From Pseudomonas sp. Irchel s3f7 (GTDB taxonomy: Bacteria > Pseudomonadota > Gammaproteobacteria > Pseudomonadales > Pseudomonadaceae), in contig NZ_FYDO01000001.1 in the NCBI RefSeq assembly GCF_900187615.1, positions 186,001-250,000 of the forward strand: a stretch of 64,000 nt of DNA. Reading direction: 5' to 3'. Below are positions 47,802 through 56,372 of the stretch, piece after piece. A program made the position numbers and the translations under genes. Positions within the stretch are counted from its first letter, which is position 1. The number at the start of each line of letters is the position of its first letter. The notes below the pieces were generated by a model. It saw only the letters and a list, made by a program, of their open reading frames with translations, had not been told where the DNA came from and made no database searches.

Positions 47802-49016
47802 TTAAATACCGCTGAACATGCCGATGATCACGGCGTTGACCAGGTCAATGAAAAAGCCACACACCAACGGCACGATCAGGAAGGCCTGGTGGGCTGCGCC
47901 GTACTTTTGCGTCACGGTCGTCATGTTGACAATGGCCGTTGCGGTGGAGCCGAGGGTTATGCCGCCGAACCCGGAAGCGATCACGCTGGCTTCGTAATCG
48001 CGCCCCATGAAGCGGAAGACCACAAAATACGTGTAGACGACCGTCAACAGAATTTGCAGAGTCAACGCGCACATTATGAACATCAAGGCGCCGCTGAGCT
48101 GCCATAACTGAAGCCCCATCAGGGCCATGGTCAAAAACATGCCCAGGCAGATATCCGAGATCAGTGCCAGACCCAGGCTCGCGCCGCTCCAGGTTTTCAA
48201 TCGCGAATCACCCAGCACGGCCAGAACGATGTGGTGAATGACGATGCCCGCGAACAGGCAGCTGACGAACTTGGGCAGGGTGATGCCGGCATCGACCAGC
48301 AGCAGGTTGAGTCCATAGCCGAGCATCAGGGTCAGGTTGAGCCACATCCATGCCCAGAGCACGTCGTAGTAGTCCAGTGCCTTGCTCGGTTGTTGCTCGA
48401 GAATGCCGACTTCCAGCTCCGCATCCCGGGAAGGCGTCAGGCCATGACGATTGATCAAACGATTGGCGATAGGGCCGCCAATCACGCAAGCGGCGATCAG
48501 ACCCACGGTGTTGCTGGCGATCCCCAGTTCATGGGCGTTACTGATGCCCAGTTTTTCGACGAAGATCGGTGCCCAGGCCAGGGTGGTGCCGACCCCGCCG
48601 GTAAGGGAAATCGAGCCCACCATCAAACCCGCCTTGGGATCGAACCCAAAGGCTTCGGCCACACTCATGCCCAGCGTGTTTTGCAAAACAATGAATACGC
48701 TGGCGAGCACCAGCAGGATCAGCAGCGGGCGTCCGCCTTTGATGAGTTGGCGCATGTCCGATCGCAAACCAATACCGGCAAAGAAGTAGAGCAGCAGCGT
48801 GTCGCGGATCTGCAAATCGAATTCGATCTGAATATTGAGGCCGAAGTACAGGAGCGACGTTACCGCCGCACAGACGAACCCGCCGACCACCGATTCGGGA
48901 ATGCAGTATTGGCGTAGAAACGTGTTGTGTTGAACGATGGTTTTACCGAGGAACAGCAGGAGTATCGCAAGGGTAAAACTCACGAGTCCGTGAACTTCAA
49001 AAAGCTGGGAGGTCAT
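47802..49016 (-). CDS. gltS: Sodium/glutamate symporter GltS
   Basis: A 404-residue GltS-family carrier (E. coli 401) with two inverted repeats of about five helices. Each repeat has the GGVGTT/GGITLGSTAT pore-loop motif (SLTGGVGTTLAWAP and GFGGITLGSTATAI). It imports glutamate with Na+ at the inner membrane. I chose the ATG at 49016 (MTSQLFEVHG), where GGGAGG lies close upstream on the minus strand; a frame open to 49142 adds 42 residues with no family match. Single gene, convergent with the 47523 ORF. Confidence 0.94.
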   Translation of the reverse strand: MTSQLFEVHGLVSFTLAILLLFLGKTIVQHNTFLRQYCIPESVVGGFVCAAVTSLLYFGLNIQIEFDLQIRDTLLLYFFAGIGLRSDMRQLIKGGRPLLILLVLASVFIVLQNTLGMSVAEAFGFDPKAGLMVGSISLTGGVGTTLAWAPIFVEKLGISNAHELGIASNTVGLIAACVIGGPIANRLINRHGLTPSRDAELEVGILEQQPSKALDYYDVLWAWMWLNLTLMLGYGLNLLLVDAGITLPKFVSCLFAGIVIHHIVLAVLGDSRLKTWSGASLGLALISDICLGMFLTMALMGLQLWQLSGALMFIMCALTLQILLTVVYTYFVVFRFMGRDYEASVIASGFGGITLGSTATAIVNMTTVTQKYGAAHQAFLIVPLVCGFFIDLVNAVIIGMFSGI

Positions 49017-49307
49017 CGAAAGCCCGCCTGGAAATCTGAAAAGTGCATTATCAGGATATAGCCGTCCAATGTTCAGACCTGCGTCAATGAACGGTGATTG
49101 GAACATAGCAGGAAAGCCGAAGCCTTCCTGTTTTCCCCCCAAGGATCATGATTGCGAGTCGCAGAATTCGGCTAGTGCCCGAATCTCGGGACCATCACCC
49201 AGCGGCTAGCAAAGGGGAGGCAGCCGAAATCTGACAACCATTTATCGGTGAACTACGCTGCGAAACAAGCCTCTATCTGAATTTTTTGTGAAGTAAGGAA
49301 ATGACCC

Positions 49308-50918
49308 ATGCGGAGCAGGGTGCTCGCTGTATTGTTGACTGTATTCGGTCTGTTCTGGTCAGCGTTGTCATGGGCTGATGAAACACCCAAGGTGATCGAT
49401 GCGCCCGCTGAACTGAAAGTGGCCAACCGCAGCATCATGGTGTTTCGAGCGACGATCCTCGGCGAAGCGCCGGCGTCGCGGGTCAAACGGGCGAAAGGGG
49501 TCATCGGCGAAGCCCTGGATGAAGCGGATGACCTGAGTGTCACCGTTGATCCTGTGCTGAAAAGCTACATGGTGCTGTTGGGCAGTCGCCGAGCCTTTAT
49601 CGTGTCGCCCAAGGATTACGATGAAACCGAGTACGAATCGGCGCAACAGGCGGCCGAAGCGGCGGCTGCAAAACTGCGACAGGTAGTGGCCGAAATCCAG
49701 GAAGGCCGCAGCCTGCGGTTGATACTGCGGTCGGTGGCTGCGGCGTTGCTCGCCACGGGGATCTACCTCGGGCTACTGCTGTGCATGGTGTTTCTGCGTC
49801 GCCGGGTGCTCAAGCGACTGCCCGAACTGATGCACAAGCACACCCAGGCGATCAAGGTCGGACGGGTGCCGTTGTTCGACGCCAAGTTTCTCTATCCGCT
49901 GGTCAGCCGCCTGCTCGAGTTTCTGCGTTGGGTCATCGTGTTGTTGCTGACGTATGAGTGGCTGGGGTTTGTCCTGTCGCGTTTTCCCTATACCCGGCCA
50001 TGGGGTGAAAGCCTCAACAACTATCTGTTGGAAGTCGGCGATTATTTATTGCAAGGCATTCTCGGCGCGATCCCCGGCCTGGGCGTGGCGTTGGCGATCT
50101 TTTTCATCGCTCGCGGCGCCACGGCGTTCATGCGCCGGATTCTGCGCCGCATGGCCATGCCCGGCACCTTCAGCTGGCTGAACCATGAAACCCTGCAACC
50201 GACCCAACGCCTGACGTCCCTGGCCATCTGGCTGTTTGCGTTGGCCATGGCGTATCCGTACCTGCCGGGAGCGGGTACCGATGCGTTCAAAGGCTTGTCG
50301 GTACTGGTCGGTCTGATGATTTCACTGGGTGCTTCCAGCGTGGTCGGGCAGGCTGCGGCCGGGTTGATCCTGACGTACACCCGAACCTTGCGCCCCGGTG
50401 AGTTCGTGCGCATTGGCGATCACGAAGGGACAGTCACCGAACTGGGTATGTTCACCACCAGTATTCGCACCGGTCTGGGCGAGGTGTTGACGTTGCCCAA
50501 CTCGATGATCACCGGCACGGTCACCAAGAACTATTCACGGGTCGTACAAGGCCCCGGCTACGTGGTCGATACCGTGGTGACCATCGGCTACGACACTCCG
50601 TGGCGACAGGTCGAAGGGATGTTGCTGGAAGCTGCAAGGCGCACGCCCGGGATTCTCGAAAACCCACCCGCGCAAGTGTTTCAAACGGCATTGTCCGATT
50701 TCTACCCGGAATACCGTCTGGTGGCCCAGGCCATTCCAAGCCAGCCTCGGCCGCGTGCGGTGTTGCTCAGCCTGTTGCACGCCAACATTCAGGATGTGTT
50801 CAACGAGTACGGCGTGCAGATTATGTCGCCGCACTATCTGGGCGATCCACAACAAGAAAAGTGGGTGCCCAAGGACAAGTGGTTTACGGCTCCGGCGCAA
50901 GAACCCAAGGATCTTTGA
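49308..50918 (+). CDS. MscS-family mechanosensitive channel
   Basis: A 536-residue MscS-type channel with a signal peptide (about 1-23), a periplasmic region (about 24-130) and about five membrane helices. The pore helix and following beta domain show LSVLVGLMISLGASSVVG, QAAAGLILTYTRTLRPGEFV and TLPNSMITG. The Ala/Gly-packed pore pattern is kept. It opens under membrane tension to release solutes on osmotic downshift. The long extra N-terminal region places it nearer the YbdG/YnaI-like group than E. coli MscS itself. Confidence 0.93.
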   Translation: MRSRVLAVLLTVFGLFWSALSWADETPKVIDAPAELKVANRSIMVFRATILGEAPASRVKRAKGVIGEALDEADDLSVTVDPVLKSYMVLLGSRRAFIVSPKDYDETEYESAQQAAEAAAAKLRQVVAEIQEGRSLRLILRSVAAALLATGIYLGLLLCMVFLRRRVLKRLPELMHKHTQAIKVGRVPLFDAKFLYPLVSRLLEFLRWVIVLLLTYEWLGFVLSRFPYTRPWGESLNNYLLEVGDYLLQGILGAIPGLGVALAIFFIARGATAFMRRILRRMAMPGTFSWLNHETLQPTQRLTSLAIWLFALAMAYPYLPGAGTDAFKGLSVLVGLMISLGASSVVGQAAAGLILTYTRTLRPGEFVRIGDHEGTVTELGMFTTSIRTGLGEVLTLPNSMITGTVTKNYSRVVQGPGYVVDTVVTIGYDTPWRQVEGMLLEAARRTPGILENPPAQVFQTALSDFYPEYRLVAQAIPSQPRPRAVLLSLLHANIQDVFNEYGVQIMSPHYLGDPQQEKWVPKDKWFTAPAQEPKDL

Positions 50919-50943
50919 CCGCCACTGGAAGGGAGTTCGCAGC

Positions 50944-51039
50944 ATGCTTGAGTTTCTGCTCCACGCCTTGCGGACCGACCCGGAAATCGCGGTGTTCCTG
51001 GCCGGGGCACAAACCAAAGCGGCGTTGATGGCGGGGTAG
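50944..51039 (+). pseudogene. AspT-like transporter N-terminal remnant
   Basis: A 31-codon frame with a GGAAGGGAG ribosome site, whose first 20 residues (MLEFLLHALRTDPEIAVFLA) match the start of aspartate:alanine exchanger (AspT) transporters as I recall them. The rest of the roughly 560-residue protein is absent: the frame ends in a short unrelated tail and then the toxin-antitoxin region starts. Probably a deletion scar. A chance match over 20 residues is possible. Confidence 0.4.
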
Positions 51040-51103
51040 TCATGGCTTTTTCTGACCACGTGTCGCGCGCGACCTTCCTGGCTTACTAATTATGATTTAA
51101 TTC

Positions 51104-51128
51104 GATTCAAAGAGATTCGCTTTGAATC
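51104..51128. promoter_or_regulatory. Inverted repeat upstream of the toxin-antitoxin operon
   Basis: GATTCAAAG and CTTTGAATC arms (9 bp each) separated by 7 nt, in an AT-rich stretch just upstream of the antitoxin gene. Ribbon-helix-helix antitoxins usually repress their own operon at such sites, so this is a likely operator. Confidence 0.6.
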
Positions 51129-51180
51129 AAGGTTGCGCATGCTTGAGCTGACTGCATTGGTTGGCAAAGGAGTAATGATT

Positions 51181-51453
51181 ATGGCTACATCCGTCAAAAC
51201 CCGATCTGTAACGGCTCACGTACCTGTAGATCTAGCCGAGAAGGTCGATGAAATGGCCGAGCGTCTGGAACGATCCAAAAACTGGATCGTCAAGCAAGCT
51301 CTATGCGCCTGGATCGACCTGGAAGAGGAGCGCAGTCGTCTAACCCGTGAAGCCCTTGCTGATGTAGACGCAGATCGCGTGATTGACCATCAGGCTGTCC
51401 AGGCCTGGGCTGACAGTTTGGGAACAGACACGCCGTTACCGGTGCCACACTGA
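51181..51453 (+). CDS. Ribbon-helix-helix antitoxin (ParD/CopG-like)
   Basis: A 90-residue protein. The N-terminal ribbon-helix-helix is seen as SVTAHVPVDLAEKVDEMAER then LERSKNWIVKQALCAWID; an acidic C-terminal tail (EALADVDADRVIDHQAVQAW) would wrap the toxin. The ATG at 51181 is 8 nt after AAGGAG; an ATG at 51175 is too close to it. Its stop overlaps the toxin start by 1 nt (TGATG), the classic antitoxin-first arrangement. Confidence 0.88.
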   Translation: MATSVKTRSVTAHVPVDLAEKVDEMAERLERSKNWIVKQALCAWIDLEEERSRLTREALADVDADRVIDHQAVQAWADSLGTDTPLPVPH

Positions 51454-51728
51454 TGGCGGTGAAGTGGACTGGCAAGGCACTTTCCGATATCTCCCGTCTT
51501 TACGAGTTTTTGGCAACAGTAAACAAAAACGCCGCCATTCATACGGTCCGGCAACTTACTTCGACAGCAGGTATTTTGCTCGCCAATCCTCGCATTGGTG
51601 AGCGCATCGAGGAGTTTGACCCGCGTGATGTGCGTCGAATCCTGGTTGGTCACTACGAACTACGTTACGAAATCCAGGGTACAACCCTCTATCTGCTTCG
51701 CTTGTGGCACACACGTGAGAATCGATAG
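51453..51728 (+). CDS. ParE/RelE-family toxin
   Basis: A 91-residue RelE/ParE-fold toxin: VKWTGKALSDISRLYEFLA at the start, LLANPRIGERIEEFDPRDVRRI in the middle and a C-terminal YELRYEIQGTTLYLLRLWHTRE strand pair. The R-H-x-R-x-x-R ending matches ParE types, which poison DNA gyrase, more than mRNA-cleaving RelE, but sequence alone does not decide this. Translationally coupled to the antitoxin. Confidence 0.87.
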   Translation: MAVKWTGKALSDISRLYEFLATVNKNAAIHTVRQLTSTAGILLANPRIGERIEEFDPRDVRRILVGHYELRYEIQGTTLYLLRLWHTRENR

Positions 51729-51864
51729 CGATTTGAAGTCTGTCGCTCTCAAAACCCGCGCTCCCGCATAAACACCGCCATCAAATGGGTCGCACCATCC
51801 CCCAGCAAACTCCGGCGTTCGCCTTCGATCTTCAGGTGGCCGCGACTTTGCTTGGATCCGGGGT
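51729..51864. other. Intergenic stretch with possible minus-strand gene end
   Basis: Between toxin and epimerase. On the minus strand a short open frame ending at 51749 encodes GHLKIEGERRSLLGDGATHL and a short tail without a start codon, and may be the 3' remnant of a gene. I cannot assign it. Confidence 0.25.
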
Positions 51865-54800
51865 TTAACCCAAAGTTATGAAATCGCTGGCGTGCAGGTC
51901 CTGAACGCCCACCAGTTGAATTTCGATCTCGGGTGTGGCCCCCGCATTCACGCTGCCCTGGAGAATGCCATCGGCAAAGCGCAGTTGACCGGTGGCGTTG
52001 GCAGGGTCGAAGGCGTTGCTGCCGATGAAGGTGAAGGCGTCGACAGCGACGGTCTGCGGGTTGGCGTCCAGGCCGGTGAAATCCAGGTGATCGCCCTCGG
52101 TGCTCTTGAACCCGTTGATCACATCGAGCAAAGCCCCGACGCCCATGTCCGACAGCGCACTGAACGCGAAGGTATCCGCGCCAGTGCCACCAGTGAGGTT
52201 GTCGGTGCCTGCACCACCGATCAACCGGTCATCGCCCGAACCACCCACCAGCGCATCGTTGCCCGCGCCACCGTTCAGAACGTTCGCGGCGCTGTTGCCC
52301 GACAGGTTGTCGGCGTAGGCGCTTCCCGTCAGGTTTTCGCAGGATTTCACGGTGTCGAGCCCGGAACCCACGGTGTTTTGTTGCGCAGATGTCGAGAGGT
52401 TTACGGTCACGCCGGACAAGGCGCGGTCATAGGACACCGTGTCAATGCCATCGCGCCCGTCCAGTACATTGTTGCCAGCTCCGGCGAACAGCGTGTTGTC
52501 CAGCGCATTGCCCGTACCATTGGCGGCGCCAGTGCTATCGACATACAGATGTTCGACGTTATTGCTGAGGGTAAAGGCCGCCAGGCTGCTGTGCACGCTG
52601 TCGATCCCACCAGGCGTTGCATTGCTGTTGGTCTCGATCACGGCGTCATCGGCGTTGTCGACGTAATAGGTGTCGTTGCCATCGCCGCCGCTCAGGCTGT
52701 CGGCTCCTGCTGCACCATCAAGCACGTTGTTGGCGGCGTTGCCGGTGATGAAGTTGTGCCGCTCATTGCCAGTGCCGTTGATGGTCGACACGCCGGTCAG
52801 CACCAGGTTCTCGAGATTGGCGCCCAAGGTCCAACTGACCGAGGCCTGCACCGCATCGATCTGTGAGGTCGAGGTGTTGGTTTCCACCACGCGGTCTGAT
52901 GCGTTATCGACCACATAAATGTCGTTGCCATCGCCACCGGTCATGGTGTCGGCGCCCAGGTTTCCATCCAGCGTGTCATTTCCCGAACTGCCCACCAGGG
53001 TATCCGCCTGAACGGTACCGGAAATGATGTTCCGGGCGTTGTCGAAAATCTCCTGCACGCTGTTGTTGTCGTTGGGGTTGCCCTGGAAGCCAAGGTCATT
53101 GGCGATGTAGTCGGCCAGCCGCTGGCCAACGATCTCTGCCGACTCTTCGTGCAGGTGCCAGACGTCGTCGGGATACGCCAGCGGCTCGACTTCGTAGCGC
53201 AAGGGGAGGTCGGTGTAGTCCGCCGCCAGCTTGACGTCTGCACGCTCGGCGGCGATGGCTTCCTGGGCGGCCCGGACATAGCCAACGCCCTCGAAGATGG
53301 AGGCAATCTTCTCCTCCGAATAACCACGGGCACGCGCCGCGTCCTGCTCGTAGTGACCGGTTTCCATCAAGTACACGTTGAAGTTGCCGAGTTGGGCATG
53401 CAGGTAATCAAACACCTTGAGGGTCGCGGCCTTGTAGGCCGCGGCGGCCGCTGCTTTGTCCGTGGCGCGGCCGATCTCCTGGGCCGCTTCCTCGCCCTGG
53501 CCCCAAATGATGCCCATGGTGACGTTACTGATCGATTGAAGTTCGGTGAGCTGGTCCCGCAGTAGCGTCACGGCGCGCAACAGCGCAGCCCCGGGTTGAT
53601 TGGTGTCGGTCAGCCACCAGCACAACTTGAGTTCCTCGGCGCTGAGCGTCGACAGGCCGGTGACTGTGCTGCCGCCCACCGCAATGTCGATGCCGTTGCC
53701 ATTGCCATCGGTGAACTGGCTGCGAACGTCGTAGGGGGTGTAGCGGTCCAGGTCGTTGACCAGCATCGAGGTGCCGGACTGATTGTCGTCCTCCGTCATG
53801 CGCAGTAGGCGCGCATTGGATTGGCCGAGGGTGGGCAGGTAGAGGATGTCCTGCTGGGCGCGCTCGCCGAACACGAAGTCGCTGGCGGTCAGGGTGTTGA
53901 GGTAGTTGCCGCTGAGGGCGATTTCAAAACGATTGCCATCGGCATCCGCTTCGGCGGACTTGATGTAGGTCTTGTCGCCAGCCGCGTTGAGGGTGATGTA
54001 CAACGTGCCATTGTGACCATCGCCGAGGCCGAAAAAGCCCAGGCCCGAAACATCGATCTTGTCGACACCCACGGTGAAGTCATAAATCGTGTCGCTGGCC
54101 GTGATACCACCGGTGTCGTAGTCGCGGTAGCTGTCGAGCACGTTGCTGTAGCGGAAGGTGTCGGCACCCGCGCCGCCGTACAGCGAATCGCGCCCGGCGC
54201 CGCCGTCGAGCATGTCGTCGCCCGCGCCGCCACTGAGGCTGTCGTTACCCGCAAGGCCGAGCAGGGTATCAGCCGAATCGCTACCCAGCAGCGAGTCGCT
54301 GGCGCTGGTGCCGGTGATCACGCTATTGAAGATGAAGTTGCTGGCGGTCAGGGTGCTGGCGAAGTTGCCTGAGAGAATCAGCTCGAAGCGGTTACCGCTG
54401 GCGTCGGCATCGTAGTCCTTGATGTAAGTGCGATTGCTGCTGGCACTGTAGCTGACTTGCAGAGTGCCGCCACGGCCATTGCCCAGCCCGGTGAATCCGA
54501 GGCCGGCGAGATCGATCTTGTCCTGGGTGACGTCGAAGTCGGTGAGGGTGTCATCGAAGCTTGTGGTTGCGTTGCGGTAACTGTCGGACTGAGTGACAAA
54601 ACGGAATGTGTCGGCGCCGGTACCGCCGGTGAGTTTGTCGAGGCCCGCACCACCCACCAGAATGTCGCCACCGGCACCGCCGTTGATCGTGTCGTTGCCG
54701 GCCCCGCCGTAGAAGATCTCGGTCGCGGAACTGCCCAGCAGGGTGTCGTTGCCAGCCGTACCTTGCACGATGGTCATCGGCACCGTGGCACTGACGTAGC

Positions 54801-55917
54801 TGCCGTCGCCATAGATCAGCGTGGCGCCGTTGCTGGTGTGGCTGATGGTGTTGCCAATAATGGCGTTGCGATCAGTGCCGTCTTCATTGCGCTCTGCAAT
54901 GCCGTAGGTCGACAGGTTGCTGCCGATGATGACGTTGCCCTGGAGGGTGTTATCGCTGCCGTTGAAGTACTTGCCGGACACGCCCAGGGTGTCGTTGTAC
55001 GACTGAATAATGATCTCCGGGACGGGGCTGCCCAGGGAATTGTTGTTGAGCGTGTTGTCGATGATCTCGACGTGGTTGCTGCCGTAGATGCGAATCCCGG
55101 CGCTGGCGTTGTCGTGAATGTCGACGCCGCTGACGGTCACCTCGCTGGACAGTTTGATCAACACCCCTTCGGCGCCGTTGCCGTACACCTCGCCGCCGGT
55201 GATGGTGATGTTGCTGGGGGAGGGGATGTCCTCGCTGCCGCGCTGCACCACGATGCCATTGCCGCCGTTGCTGTAGGCAACGTTATTGGTGAGCGTGAAG
55301 TCGTGGGTGCTGGTAACGATGTTGAAACCGTGCCGGTCGTTGTCGTAGGCAACATTGTTTTCGAAGGTGCTGTCGCTGAGGAAGTCGGCAACGAATCCGT
55401 CCAGGCCGTTGCCGTGGGAGACGCTGTTCTTGATGACCATGTTGACGGTTTGCTCGTGGGGGTCGAAACCGTACCCGGAGCAATCCTTGATCTCGACACT
55501 GTCGAGGGTGACGTTGGAGTCGTAGCCCGCTTCACCGGGAATGTAGCCGTTGAACCAACCGTCGATCTTGCCCGTGGTGTTGTCACGGTTGCCGTCGATG
55601 GTGAGATTGCTGACGCCGAAGTCGTGGGTTTGCTCGCCATAGGCGGAGCGGATGACGCCGGTGATTTTCGTGTCGGAACCGTCAGCCACCTTGACGGTGG
55701 TTGCGCCCATGCCATCGCCGTACAGGTAGACGTTGCTCTTGAGCATCAGGCAGCCGTCGGAAGGTTCCTCACCCCCCGAAACGATATAAGTTCCGGTCGG
55801 CGCATACACTTGCCCCCCGCCTGCAGCGGCCGCCGCATCAATTGCGCGTTGTATCGCCGCCGTGTCGTCAGTGATGCCATCTCCCTTGGCGCCAAAATCT
55901 CGTACATTGAAAATCAT
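51865..55917 (-). CDS. psmE: Bifunctional mannuronan C5-epimerase / O-acetylesterase (PsmE-like), RTX-secreted
   Basis: A 1350-residue modular protein. Residues 1 to about 385 are an AlgE-type A module with all four catalytic residues of AlgE4 at the same numbers: Tyr149, Asp152 and His154 (YGFDPHEQT), and His196, plus Asp178. Two R modules follow (about 390-530 and 535-685) with RTX nonapeptides such as GGAGNDTINGG. Residues about 690-945 form an SGNH esterase with Ser700 (LGQSN) and Asp918/His921 (DDVWH). More RTX repeats run from about 965 to the end. It should epimerise and deacetylate alginate outside the cell. No N-terminal signal: export is by a type I system, which is not nearby. Confidence 0.92.
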   Translation of the reverse strand: MIFNVRDFGAKGDGITDDTAAIQRAIDAAAAAGGGQVYAPTGTYIVSGGEEPSDGCLMLKSNVYLYGDGMGATTVKVADGSDTKITGVIRSAYGEQTHDFGVSNLTIDGNRDNTTGKIDGWFNGYIPGEAGYDSNVTLDSVEIKDCSGYGFDPHEQTVNMVIKNSVSHGNGLDGFVADFLSDSTFENNVAYDNDRHGFNIVTSTHDFTLTNNVAYSNGGNGIVVQRGSEDIPSPSNITITGGEVYGNGAEGVLIKLSSEVTVSGVDIHDNASAGIRIYGSNHVEIIDNTLNNNSLGSPVPEIIIQSYNDTLGVSGKYFNGSDNTLQGNVIIGSNLSTYGIAERNEDGTDRNAIIGNTISHTSNGATLIYGDGSYVSATVPMTIVQGTAGNDTLLGSSATEIFYGGAGNDTINGGAGGDILVGGAGLDKLTGGTGADTFRFVTQSDSYRNATTSFDDTLTDFDVTQDKIDLAGLGFTGLGNGRGGTLQVSYSASSNRTYIKDYDADASGNRFELILSGNFASTLTASNFIFNSVITGTSASDSLLGSDSADTLLGLAGNDSLSGGAGDDMLDGGAGRDSLYGGAGADTFRYSNVLDSYRDYDTGGITASDTIYDFTVGVDKIDVSGLGFFGLGDGHNGTLYITLNAAGDKTYIKSAEADADGNRFEIALSGNYLNTLTASDFVFGERAQQDILYLPTLGQSNARLLRMTEDDNQSGTSMLVNDLDRYTPYDVRSQFTDGNGNGIDIAVGGSTVTGLSTLSAEELKLCWWLTDTNQPGAALLRAVTLLRDQLTELQSISNVTMGIIWGQGEEAAQEIGRATDKAAAAAAYKAATLKVFDYLHAQLGNFNVYLMETGHYEQDAARARGYSEEKIASIFEGVGYVRAAQEAIAAERADVKLAADYTDLPLRYEVEPLAYPDDVWHLHEESAEIVGQRLADYIANDLGFQGNPNDNNSVQEIFDNARNIISGTVQADTLVGSSGNDTLDGNLGADTMTGGDGNDIYVVDNASDRVVETNTSTSQIDAVQASVSWTLGANLENLVLTGVSTINGTGNERHNFITGNAANNVLDGAAGADSLSGGDGNDTYYVDNADDAVIETNSNATPGGIDSVHSSLAAFTLSNNVEHLYVDSTGAANGTGNALDNTLFAGAGNNVLDGRDGIDTVSYDRALSGVTVNLSTSAQQNTVGSGLDTVKSCENLTGSAYADNLSGNSAANVLNGGAGNDALVGGSGDDRLIGGAGTDNLTGGTGADTFAFSALSDMGVGALLDVINGFKSTEGDHLDFTGLDANPQTVAVDAFTFIGSNAFDPANATGQLRFADGILQGSVNAGATPEIEIQLVGVQDLHASDFITLG

Positions 55918-56372
55918 GAGTTTATCTCCGTATCAGGCGAAAACCTCGGTAAATGCCAATATTCCATCTGCAGTTACCGTTTTATGACCCGGAGGAGCTC
56001 AAAAGTTGTGACCGCACATCGGTCAGGCGTCAAAAAACAGATTTTACTGATTAACGGTTATAAAACATTTCGGAAAAATAACGTTTTGTTGACGACCGCT
56101 CGGGGAGCGAAGTCGCAGTGAACCAGCCAAAGAGTTGGCGGAAAATTGTCTGGAGTCGCAGAGAACTTCAAGAACAACGGCAGCAAGACGGGGATCAGTA
56201 CGCTGAATCGGCTCTACGTCTACCGTGCGGTTTAGTGAGATACTGGCACTGTGACACTTTGGATTTCCCTTTTTACTGCATGGATTGCACCTCGTTTGAA
56301 AACCATAGCGCTTGCCTTTGCTCTAGTTATGCCCCTCGGAACCCCGTACGCTCTGCAAGTCGAGAAGCCCGA
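55918..56372. other. Intergenic region between divergent epimerase and cyclase, with a short signal-peptide-like ORF
   Basis: AT-rich promoter zone. The epimerase ribosome site (GGAG) is near 55925. A 41-codon frame, 56251-56376, starting at GTG, contains a signal-peptide-like helix (KTIALAFALVMPLG) and ends overlapping the ATGATG of the next gene. It could be the remnant of a periplasmic protein gene; no ribosome site supports it. Confidence 0.35.

Noticed and set aside
51865..55917. Repeats in this region as a CRISPR or satellite array
   Set aside because: They are RTX codon repeats inside one open frame with matching protein motifs.
54457..56121. 554-codon plus-strand frame
   Set aside because: It is antisense to the epimerase; its valine/alanine-rich product mirrors the RTX and beta-helix repeats.
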